DNA of 15,162 nucleotides from Sivonenia sp049582005 (GTDB lineage Bacteria; Cyanobacteriota; Cyanobacteriia; Gloeobacterales; PMM-0068): positions 1 through 15,162 of the forward strand of contig JBAUTB010000093.1 in the NCBI GenBank assembly GCA_049582005.1, in the 5' to 3' direction. The notes beneath the pieces were generated by a model. It made no database searches. It had not been told where the DNA came from and saw only the letters and a list, made by a program, of their open reading frames with translations. Position numbers and translations under genes: made by a program. Each line of letters opens with the position of its first letter. The first letter of the stretch is position 1. Positions 6,543 through 13,646 of the stretch are shown piece after piece.

Positions 6543-7843
6543 GGCTGGGTGGTGAGGGTAATTTGTTCAGGACTAAGGGCATAGTAGGCAGGCATGGCTC
6601 CATCCGGTAAAACGGTGATCTCAAAGGTGTACTTGCGACTCGGATCCAGCGGAGGAAGGTCCTGAACCTCAACTACTATCCTTGCACTGGGAGGCGCAGG
6701 TTTCCTGAGACTAATGGCGTACTCTTTTCCCTCCAGCACGATGCTTTGGGGAACAGCAGGCCGGTCTTCTACCAAGAGGCGAATCTTATCCGTTGCGACT
6801 AAGGCGACTTCCTCCGGAAATTCAAGGAGGATTTGATTGATCCCTTTACCCGCAGCAGCAGGCAAATCTACAGTGAAACGATAGGTGGGGTTCTGGGCTA
6901 CTTTTTCAGCGGTTGGTTGACCTTCCAAGGCGCTTACTCGATTTTTAAGCGCTGCTAATTCCGCCTTGAAATCGCGTTGCAACTGCTGCAGAGCAAGCAA
7001 GTCATCTCGGTTCACCCGCTCTCCAGCAGCAAAAGATTCCAGGGTTTTTTCTAGGGCCGTATTCAAACCTGCGGCGAATTCATCCCGCGTCAGGGAACGG
7101 TCCCCCTGGAAGGCTCCATTCGGATATCCTTTGAGGATGCCTCGGTCTTGAAGTGATTTAAGGGACTGGTAGGCCCAACTTCCTGGAACAACCTTGTTTT
7201 CTTGGCTCAGGGTTGCTTGGCTGATTTTGGGGATAGCCTCAGGATTGAAAAACGAAGGAACCTGCAAGGGGAAGGTCTCCCCAGCCTTTTCTTGAATGGG
7301 CGTAGAAGCTGGTTTCTGAGGGGAGGACTTCTTAACCTTCTTAACCGTCTTGGTCACCGGTTTCGGTTTGGTTTGGACGGGGATTTTGGGAGCAGGCGTT
7401 GTTTGAACGGGTTTCTTCGGGGTAACAGGGATAGGAATGGACTGGGTGGCATGAATATCCGTTTTTTTGAAATAGTCCGCCAATGTGATTTTGCCCGTAG
7501 CCATCGCGATCAATAAGGGGGAGGAAATATCCGTTTCCCAAGGACGAGACTCGACTCCCAATATCCCCTGAAACAGAGGTCGATAACGGAGTACGACCAA
7601 GGCGGCTTGAGTCGATGTTTTTTGGAAAAGCGATTTGCTTTCAGGCCCTCCTTTTTGGGCCTGGAGTAACCAACGTCGCTCTTGTTCGGTCAAGAGACGA
7701 TATGGACCATAGACCGCCAAACGACTATCCTGATTGAGGGATTCCGTAATGGTATGGGAGCCGATTCCAGCTTGGGCTGGCATCAAGGCTGCCCAGGCGA
7801 AACTGAGGAAAAGGCTGATGGAGAATGTTTTGTACCAGAACAT
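6539..7843 (-). CDS. Exported protein with N-module and an SLH plus coiled-coil segment inserted in a DUF2808-like domain, 434 aa
   Basis: Second and shortest paralogue. Signal peptide 1-25 (AQA-G), then the shared N-module 31-127, nearly identical in layout to its two neighbours, then a Pro/Lys linker 136-187. The DUF2808-like domain starts normally at 193 (LQVPSFFNPEAIPK). It is interrupted at about 213-316 by an SLH domain (WAYQSLKSLQDRGILKGYP, RDEFAAGLNTALEK) and a coiled coil (LQQLQRDFKAELAALKNRVSALEG). It resumes at 319 (PTYRFTVDLP) and ends at 427. The inserted block matches the SLH-coiled-coil head of the porin encoded at 1611-3668. The Ig-like repeats of the siblings are absent. SLH domains of this type bind the cell-wall polymer, so this member is the likely anchor of the set (inference). 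The ATG at 7841-7843 lies 11 bases after the 711-residue gene and has only a weak AAGG signal; coupling to the upstream gene is likely. Confidence 0.87.
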   Translation of the reverse strand: MFWYKTFSISLFLSFAWAALMPAQAGIGSHTITESLNQDSRLAVYGPYRLLTEQERRWLLQAQKGGPESKSLFQKTSTQAALVVLRYRPLFQGILGVESRPWETDISSPLLIAMATGKITLADYFKKTDIHATQSIPIPVTPKKPVQTTPAPKIPVQTKPKPVTKTVKKVKKSSPQKPASTPIQEKAGETFPLQVPSFFNPEAIPKISQATLSQENKVVPGSWAYQSLKSLQDRGILKGYPNGAFQGDRSLTRDEFAAGLNTALEKTLESFAAGERVNRDDLLALQQLQRDFKAELAALKNRVSALEGQPTAEKVAQNPTYRFTVDLPAAAGKGINQILLEFPEEVALVATDKIRLLVEDRPAVPQSIVLEGKEYAISLRKPAPPSARIVVEVQDLPPLDPSRKYTFEITVLPDGAMPAYYALSPEQITLTTQP

Positions 7844-7854
7844 GGTCGGTGACC

Positions 7855-9990
7855 TTATCTGTGGTTTACTTCTTGGAAACTCATCCGGCCATAACCAACA
7901 AATTGCTTGACGGGTTTACTCCCAATCGGAAAGGCATTAATTTCAAAGAGATAGGTTCCAGGCTGACTGGGATTGCGGATCGGTTTAAAGTCCACTGCCA
8001 CCGTTTGATCGGGTTCTACTGGTTGGTCAAAGTCTATAACGACCGTTCTTCCCTCCAACGTAATATGGGTGTTCAAAGTACGGGCGGGAAGGAATGGCCC
8101 TGAACTATCGGGATTGGAAGGAATGTACGCTTTCACATCGCCGGGATTTGGAAGGTTGGCCCCAAAAGCGCCAAAATTATCAGGAATAGCAATCGTTAAG
8201 CGGGCTAAGGGTTGATTGGCTTCAGGGGGAATTCTGATACCAAACTGATAGGTGGAAGGATAAAAGTCTACGGTTCGGTATAGGTTATTGGATTTTGTGA
8301 GTTTCAGGGCAGTGGCGAAAACCGTAGGGAGTTCATAATAGGCTGGCAAATCTCCAGCAGGAAGAACAGTCACCCCAACATTATTGGCATTTCCCGAAGA
8401 AGCTGTTTTACGAATCTCAGGGATCTCAACGGTTACTTCCGAACCTGCAGGAACTGAATTTTCAAAAGTAATGCCATAGGTTTGCCCCTTGAATTCCACA
8501 CTGCGAACGGGGATCGGCGTATTGTTCATCGATAAACGGACCCGTTCGGCGCTCGGCGGCACCCAACCTTCTGGAAAATCCACCAGGATTTGTCCCATCC
8601 CTTTCCCCGATTGTTCAGGCAAAGCCACGGTGAACTGATAGGTAGCATTAGGATTTGCAGGATCAGGGCCTGGGGTCCAACTGGTTTTTGAAACTTTAGG
8701 ATTACTACCCGGATTAAAAAAGCTGGGAATTTGCAGGGTAAAGCCAGGCTCCTCGGTTGAAGCCTTAGCCACAAGCACATCTTCAATAGCCTCGGCTCCC
8801 TCTCTAGCCTCTGTTCCTGCTTTCGCTTCTGCCAAGCTTTTCAACTGATAGGAACGGCCCGGTGTAAGGTCGGCCGTTTCCTGCTCCGAAAACGCTCCTT
8901 GAAATAGGCCCTGGTCTTTGTAGGTAAGGGGCAAGGTCGCAACGACTTTATCCTTATCTAAAAGCTGCACCGTAACTTTGATATTTTCCGGCTGGGGAGC
9001 GGTGACCGTGGTCTCTACTTTCAAAGGTTCCCCGGGAACGATTTGCTCACTGGTCTGTTCAGAAAAGGCAATTTGGGTGGGGGCCGTGGGCTGCATCGCC
9101 ACAGGTTCTTGACCTTGAGGCGTTCCAGGCTTAGGGGGGGTGGACGGTTTCGGTTGCGTCTGTCCCGTCGGTTTGCCTACAGGAGGTAGGGGCTGTTCGG
9201 GCGGCAGTTTAACGACTGGATTTTTGACCTGCAGTGCTTGGCGGACATTCCCAAAGAGTTCACCATCACTGACAATCGTCCGCAGACTATAACGAGCTTT
9301 AGGATTAAGTCGCTTACTGACGTCAGGCCCAAACTTAGCAACATAGAGATTGGATTGTTTTTGGAAGACGGGCTTCACCGCCACAAAAACTTTTTCTCCT
9401 TCTAGAATCTGAACAATGGCTTGGATCTTCGTAGGCGTTTCATCTTTAACCCGAAAGGCAACGGTGATTGGTTGTCCCGACTGTACCTGTTGCGTTGTGC
9501 TTCGGTCAAACTGTGGACGAGGGGCTTTATTTGGCGGTGGGGCGGGTGGTTCTGTCGGTTTAGAGACAACGGCTTTGGGCGGGACGGGTTCCGTGGCATT
9601 GACGGATATTTTCTTAAAATAATCGGCCAGGGTTATTTTGCCGGTTGCCATGGACAACAACAGATCTGTAGAAATATCGGCCTGCCAAGGTTTAGATTGG
9701 ACGTCAAGATTGCCCTGGAAATCAGGACGAAAGCGCATCACAATCAAAGCTGCTTGTGTGGAGGTCTTTTGGAAGAAAAGTTTATTGTCCGGTCCTCCTT
9801 TCTCAGCCAACAGAAGCCAACGCTGTTCTTGTTCGGTCTTGAGCCGATAGGGGCCATAGGTTTTTAATCGACTATCACTATTCAGAGATTCGGTGATCGC
9901 ATTTGGACCCGTCCCTGCTTGTACAGGAACGAGACTCCCTATGCTGAGACTGAGACATAGGCAGAAGAAAAGTGTTTTATGGATGTACAT
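7855..9990 (-). CDS. Exported multidomain protein with N-module, two Ig-like repeats and two C-terminal DUF2808-like domains, 711 aa
   Basis: First and longest paralogue. Signal peptide 1-25 (VQA-G), N-module 31-128, Pro-rich linker 133-158, first beta repeat 158-257 (FDRSTTQQ, LEGEKVFVAV, SDGELFGNVRQ), Pro/Gln linker 258-303, second beta repeat 304-408 (IAFSEQTSEQIVPGEPL, LLDKDKV, PGRSYQLKS), first DUF2808-like domain 417-560 (IPSFFNP, ATYQFTVALP, VLPAGDLPAYYEL), then a second and more canonical DUF2808 domain 561-705 (TYQFGIRIPPEANQPL, PIRNPSQPGTYLFEINAFP, FVGYGRMSF). DUF2808 is a cyanobacterial domain of unknown function found mostly in small exported proteins. The ATG follows the kinase stop by 15 bases, with TGAGGA upstream, so the two genes are very likely co-transcribed. 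No enzyme motif is visible; a structural or sensory surface role is inferred from architecture and context only. Confidence 0.88.
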   Translation of the reverse strand: MYIHKTLFFCLCLSLSIGSLVPVQAGTGPNAITESLNSDSRLKTYGPYRLKTEQEQRWLLLAEKGGPDNKLFFQKTSTQAALIVMRFRPDFQGNLDVQSKPWQADISTDLLLSMATGKITLADYFKKISVNATEPVPPKAVVSKPTEPPAPPPNKAPRPQFDRSTTQQVQSGQPITVAFRVKDETPTKIQAIVQILEGEKVFVAVKPVFQKQSNLYVAKFGPDVSKRLNPKARYSLRTIVSDGELFGNVRQALQVKNPVVKLPPEQPLPPVGKPTGQTQPKPSTPPKPGTPQGQEPVAMQPTAPTQIAFSEQTSEQIVPGEPLKVETTVTAPQPENIKVTVQLLDKDKVVATLPLTYKDQGLFQGAFSEQETADLTPGRSYQLKSLAEAKAGTEAREGAEAIEDVLVAKASTEEPGFTLQIPSFFNPGSNPKVSKTSWTPGPDPANPNATYQFTVALPEQSGKGMGQILVDFPEGWVPPSAERVRLSMNNTPIPVRSVEFKGQTYGITFENSVPAGSEVTVEIPEIRKTASSGNANNVGVTVLPAGDLPAYYELPTVFATALKLTKSNNLYRTVDFYPSTYQFGIRIPPEANQPLARLTIAIPDNFGAFGANLPNPGDVKAYIPSNPDSSGPFLPARTLNTHITLEGRTVVIDFDQPVEPDQTVAVDFKPIRNPSQPGTYLFEINAFPIGSKPVKQFVGYGRMSFQEVNHR

Positions 9991-10005
9991 CGTTCCATCC
10001 TCAGA

Positions 10006-12516
10006 TTAGTTTTTTGATGCATTGGGACTGCCAGAAGATTCGGGAATGAGCTTAAGCGCATTCTTCCACTCCTTCATTAATTCTTGGGCCCTCGGATAAC
10101 GTTTGGCTTCACGAGGAACTTGGGAGGCGGTAGCGATGGCCTGAAGCAAAAGTGTGCGATCACCAAACAATTCACCGTCATTAGCATTCTTGATCGCCCC
10201 TTGCAGGAGTTGGTCGGTCCAGTTGTCACTAACTTTTTGTAGTAACTGCTGGGCTTGAGCAGCTTCAGAGGCCTTAGGGGCCAGGGTCAACAGACGTTTC
10301 AGGGAGTCATAGCTTTCTTTCCATTGCTGCTGGGCAATGTAGCTTTGGGCTATAGCAAACTGCCCAGCACTGCATTGATTGCCCAAGGAGCGTAATGGAC
10401 CCACGATATTTTGGGGAATCGTCAGTCCTTGCAACTGATTGATCTGTTGCAAACAATCTCCCCAACGCTTTTCTTGAGCCGCTGTTTGGGCACGTTCAAG
10501 GAATTGTTGACTTAGGGTCTCTTGGGGGGGGATGGTTTTAGTTGGCCCTGGTGAGGTGTTGGGCCCAGGGGTTGGAACTGGCTTTGGAGCATTCAGGATA
10601 AAGACGGCAGCAACGGCGGCCAATGCCGCTAACCCACCTCCGATCCACAACCCAAGGGGAGGTTGGGGTTTAATGATTGTTTCAGGGGCGGAAGGTTGGT
10701 ACTCAGTACGGTCTAAGGTGGAAGAGGGAGAAGCAGAAACAGAGGGCGTACGGTCTTCCTGGAGGTCGAGATAGGTTTGGGCTCGTTGCTGAGCCAACTC
10801 TGCCTTCCAAACAGCCTGTTTATTTTGGGCTTCAGCATCAAACACCGTCCCAGAAACTACAGTGGCGGCTCGACTAATAGCTTCGTCATACTTTTTCTCG
10901 GCAGCTAACCTTTCAGCCTGCTCTAGGGCTTGCTTCGCCTGGATTTCTTTTTGCCAGAGAGGCCGACGCTGTAAAGCGCGTGATTGGCTCACCGTTCCAG
11001 CAGGAATATTTTCCAACTGTTTGACGGCCTGTTCCCAACGTCGCTCTGCCGCCAGCGATTCTGCCCGGCGCAGGACATCGGCAGCCTGTTGTTCTTTTCG
11101 CCACTGGGGTATCAATGGGCTTAAGCGCTGACTAACTCCCGGCAAAGTACTAATCAGTTCCCCCCTCTGTAAGGCTTCAGACCACTTCTCCGTTCGGGCT
11201 AGGTCTTCGGCAGACTCCAGCACTCTTTCGATCCAGCGCTGGGATTCCACATGCGCCGTACGGAAAACCACAGAGTTGGAAGGGATAGTCCCCACCGTGG
11301 AAACAGCTCGGACCAAACTGCTGATTTCCCCTTCCTGGGCCATCAGGCGAGCCTGTTCAAAAACCCGTTGATACTCGGCTTCCAGTGGCCAGTTCTTCAA
11401 ATAGGTCTGGGCTTCTGGGTACAGGGGAGAGTCATAGGTAATACTCTGAACCAAGGAACTGGCCTCGCTCCATCGACCTTGCGTAGTCAATTGGAGCGCA
11501 CGGTCAAGCACCTGTTGGTCTTCCTGGCGTCGGCTTTCCTCCCGTACCCGTCGCACCGCCCGTTCTAGTTGCTGGCTAATTTCGAGACTGCTGTGGGGAC
11601 GGTCCTGCGGATTCTTGGCAAGACATTTGAGAATGACCTGCTCGATATCAGTGGGTACCGAACGCTTGGGATTAGCTTCAGCCATGGGGCGGGGCGCTAG
11701 CTCATTATGCGCCCGATACCAAGAGACGAAAGAATCATCTTCCACCGCGAAAGGCTGGCTCCCCGCAAATAACTCATAGAGGATAAGTCCCAAACTATAG
11801 AGGTCCGAACGCAGGTCTATCTCTTTACCCTGCAACTGCTCTGGAGAAGAATAGCGTGGAGTCCCCATGTAGCCTTGGGTCAGGGGTCCTGTCTGAGCTA
11901 GGGCTGCATCCCGAAGGAATTTGGCAATTCCAAAGTCCAGGATTTTGACCCGTTCTCCCCGTTGAGCATCCGGGATGAGGTAGATATTGCTTGGTTTCAG
12001 ATCGCGATGGATGACTCCCTGTTCATGGGCTACGTTCAATCCTTCGCAAAGTTGTTGCACGATGGAGACAGCCTGTTCTAGAGGCAATTGGGTGTCAAGC
12101 TGGATCAGTTCTTCCAAACCACGACCCTGGAGGTATTCCATGGCGTAGTAGGGCAAGTCTAGTTCATCCAGAATGCCGTAGTCACGGATTTGGACAATAT
12201 TCGGACTACGGTCCCCTAAGCGGGCACAAATCGAGGCTTCATCGCGGAATCGCTGCCGTAGAGCATCATTGTCCACACAACTCTGAGCCAGCAGCTTAAT
12301 GGCTACGACCAGGTCCGGAATTTCTGTATGAACCCCTTTATAGACAGAACCCATGCCGCCCGCACCGATCTTTTCAACAAGTCGGTAGCGGCCAACCGTT
12401 CGGTTGAGGAAAGTATCGCGACGGGTATAGGGTTGAGACACTGGAAATAGAAAAAGTGAACAGTTGTTTTGCCCACAATATGGCATATTCCAAGGAAATA
12501 GTGGACATTCCTCCAA
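10006..12516 (-). CDS. Transmembrane Hanks-type Ser/Thr protein kinase with repeat-rich cytoplasmic and periplasmic regions, about 836 aa
   Basis: Transfers phosphate from ATP to Ser/Thr of target proteins. Numbering from the longest reading (TTG at 12516): kinase domain 42-318 with GAGGMG at 51-56, the ATP lysine in VAIK (K74), HRDLKPSN at 170-177, DFG at 194-196 and GTPRYSSPEQ at 218-227, so it should be active. Then come about four helical repeats of TPR-like character (335-590; WSEA, WEQAV and YDEAI units), a Ser/Thr-rich stretch, one membrane helix (about 622-642) and a periplasmic segment with further repeats (668-826) holding C688 and C713. The start is uncertain. TTG has AGGGA at proper spacing; ATG at 12484-12486 and GTG at 12439-12441 are alternatives that do not touch the kinase domain. 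It heads the run of exported paralogues, so its periplasmic part may sense them and the downstream FHA protein may read its output (inference). Confidence 0.93.
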   Translation of the reverse strand: MEECPLFPWNMPYCGQNNCSLFLFPVSQPYTRRDTFLNRTVGRYRLVEKIGAGGMGSVYKGVHTEIPDLVVAIKLLAQSCVDNDALRQRFRDEASICARLGDRSPNIVQIRDYGILDELDLPYYAMEYLQGRGLEELIQLDTQLPLEQAVSIVQQLCEGLNVAHEQGVIHRDLKPSNIYLIPDAQRGERVKILDFGIAKFLRDAALAQTGPLTQGYMGTPRYSSPEQLQGKEIDLRSDLYSLGLILYELFAGSQPFAVEDDSFVSWYRAHNELAPRPMAEANPKRSVPTDIEQVILKCLAKNPQDRPHSSLEISQQLERAVRRVREESRRQEDQQVLDRALQLTTQGRWSEASSLVQSITYDSPLYPEAQTYLKNWPLEAEYQRVFEQARLMAQEGEISSLVRAVSTVGTIPSNSVVFRTAHVESQRWIERVLESAEDLARTEKWSEALQRGELISTLPGVSQRLSPLIPQWRKEQQAADVLRRAESLAAERRWEQAVKQLENIPAGTVSQSRALQRRPLWQKEIQAKQALEQAERLAAEKKYDEAISRAATVVSGTVFDAEAQNKQAVWKAELAQQRAQTYLDLQEDRTPSVSASPSSTLDRTEYQPSAPETIIKPQPPLGLWIGGGLAALAAVAAVFILNAPKPVPTPGPNTSPGPTKTIPPQETLSQQFLERAQTAAQEKRWGDCLQQINQLQGLTIPQNIVGPLRSLGNQCSAGQFAIAQSYIAQQQWKESYDSLKRLLTLAPKASEAAQAQQLLQKVSDNWTDQLLQGAIKNANDGELFGDRTLLLQAIATASQVPREAKRYPRAQELMKEWKNALKLIPESSGSPNASKN

Positions 12517-12576
12517 TATAATTCCCTATAACATCACAAATCTATAAACTAGTTAGGTTGAATCATAGAGTTCAAG

Positions 12577-12605
12577 ACTATAGAAGTCACCAAACACATT
12601 GTCAA
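12577..12605 (-). promoter_or_regulatory. Strong sigma-70-type promoter of the kinase operon
   Basis: On the minus strand TTGACA (12600-12605) is separated by 17 bases from TATAGT (12577-12582). That is a perfect -35, a -10 one base off consensus, and ideal spacing. Transcription would begin near 12570, leaving a leader of about 50 bases before the TTG start, or about 85 before the ATG at 12486. Confidence 0.75.
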
Positions 12606-12690
12606 TAGACGATTTTTCGATTTTATAGAATATTTTTTGTTCACTTTTCCAGATAAGACAAATCGACTATGTTCTATCACTCCAGAGTTA

Positions 12691-12721
12691 AGTATATTAG
12701 TACTTTAAAGGGGTTTGTCAA
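12691..12721 (-). promoter_or_regulatory. Second possible upstream promoter of the kinase operon
   Basis: On the minus strand TTGACA (12716-12721) is followed by TAATAT after 16 bases or TATACT after 19 bases. The -35 is perfect but the -10 choice is ambiguous. It lies about 115 bases upstream of the stronger promoter, so tandem promoters are possible. Confidence 0.4.
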
Positions 12722-13250
12722 GTTAAGCAAGCACCTCAAAATCGGAGACTATTTCCCTAACAGCTCATGATAGAGACTAATTATGCAGCAGTATTCAGAC
12801 CCATCAATTCTTGCCAGCTTTCAAATCGCTGACTCATGACTCTTGACGGGCTCGCGGGCAGACTGGGCGCGAGCGACTGTGTGACTATCGGCATGGATCT
12901 CGAGATGGTTCCCTACAACATTGAGCAATGGTACACCGCGAAGAAAAACAAATGGCCGTTAAATTATGGCACCACCGTCAGCCAGGAGGCTGCAGGTATG
13001 GTGGGGCGGTGCACGATCCCGGGGTCAATCTCAAAGGATGTACTGCACTCAAGTAAGAATTGCTATAGATGTTCGAAGCCCAACCTGCGGCGGCCTGCTA
13101 CGGATGTCTCACAGCAGTGCATACGCGGTTCCACAGCAGTAACAAGACCCCCCATTTTTCTCCTTACTTCACACTACGAAGACTTTGTTGCTATTGTAAG
13201 GGCAAAAGCGCCTGACTCTACCGCACAGCAGTCAGCGGGGCACCTAACAT
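12722..13250. other. Region with no recognised gene; possible degraded or foreign fragment
   Basis: A plus-strand open frame runs 12836-13252 (138 codons, ATG start), overlapping as ATGA an 18-codon frame at 12783-12839 (begins MQQYSDPSILASF). Residues 1-60 of the longer frame look protein-like (DCVTIGMDLEMVPYNIEQWY) and are richer in G+C than the flanks. The later half reads like random sequence. I recognise no family. It could be the truncated start of a gene joined to unrelated DNA, or not coding at all. A 7-base inverted repeat, GCTCGCG/CGCGAGC (12850-12856 with 12868-12874), also lies here. No Shine-Dalgarno sequence supports the start. Confidence 0.3.
13110..13232 (+). repeat. Three copies of the 9-mer CACAGCAGT
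   Basis: Perfect copies at 13110-13118, 13132-13140 and 13224-13232, all in the same orientation, upstream of the J-domain gene. Spacing is irregular, so they are not a tandem array. They could be regulator sites or chance. Confidence 0.3.
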
Positions 13251-13266
13251 AGGAGACACTTTTTTT

Positions 13267-13602
13267 GTGAAAGACTTCTACAATGTTTTGGATATAGACC
13301 CGGAAACAGACAAAGAAGAGATTAGAAAAGCCTATGTACAATTGGCCCATCTCTATCACCCAGACCTAAGCAAAGCCCCGGACGCTAGGGAACGCTTTGA
13401 AGAAATTAATCAAGCATATTCGATTTTGTCAAATGATGATTTACGCTTTTACTATGACCTCTATATCAGGGATGCTCAGGAAATTACTCACCAACAAAAA
13501 CCACTAACTTGGTGGAAACGATACGAGCTTGCTGTGAGCACAGGTATTTTGGCTCTTGGCATTTTGGTATGCATCGCCTTATTTATGGTTTCGGTTTCTT
13601 AG
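13267..13602 (+). CDS. Small membrane-anchored J-domain protein (DnaJ-like), 111 aa
   Basis: Co-chaperone that should stimulate the ATPase of a DnaK-type Hsp70 at a membrane. The J domain fills residues 1-68 (FYNVLDIDPETDKEEIRKAY, then the diagnostic HPD at 31-33, then FEEINQAYSILSN). A short linker (TWWKR) leads to one C-terminal transmembrane helix at about 89-108. It lacks the Gly/Phe region, zinc fingers and substrate-binding domains of full DnaJ, so it is a type III J protein whose location, not client binding, probably sets its specificity. With the N-terminal J domain as the cytosolic part, the tail would sit in the cytoplasmic or thylakoid membrane. The GTG start at 13267 is preceded by AGGAGA ten bases upstream, which supports this start. 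It is alone on its strand, between unrecognised DNA and an IS remnant. Confidence 0.9.
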   Translation: MKDFYNVLDIDPETDKEEIRKAYVQLAHLYHPDLSKAPDARERFEEINQAYSILSNDDLRFYYDLYIRDAQEITHQQKPLTWWKRYELAVSTGILALGILVCIALFMVSVS

Positions 13603-13612
13603 ATTTGCAAAA

Positions 13613-13620
13613 GGGCACCT
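13613..13620 (+). repeat. Possible left end of the decayed IS (GGGCACCT)
   Basis: GGGCACCTCGAAAAA begins 27 bases upstream of the first readable codons of the transposase remnant and has the look of an IS terminal repeat. No matching opposite end was found around 14040-14122. The same octamer GGGCACCT occurs at 13238-13245, on the other side of the J-domain gene. Confidence 0.35.
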
Positions 13621-13646
13621 CGAAAAATTGAATTCATCCTCCTAAA

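Noticed and set aside
9421..9867. Plus-strand 148-codon open frame opposite the 711 aa gene
   Set aside because: The conserved reading among three paralogues is on the minus strand; similar mirror frames recur at the same place in the siblings, which explains its length.
12463..12509. Small leader frame starting at ATG 12507-12509 just after GGAGGA
   Set aside because: The Shine-Dalgarno sequence is only one base from the ATG, too close for initiation; the frame is out of phase with the kinase and encodes nothing recognisable.
13110..13232. CRISPR-like array from three CACAGCAGT copies
   Set aside because: The units are only nine bases, irregularly spaced (13 and 83 bases between them) and without spacer-repeat structure; no cas gene is present.
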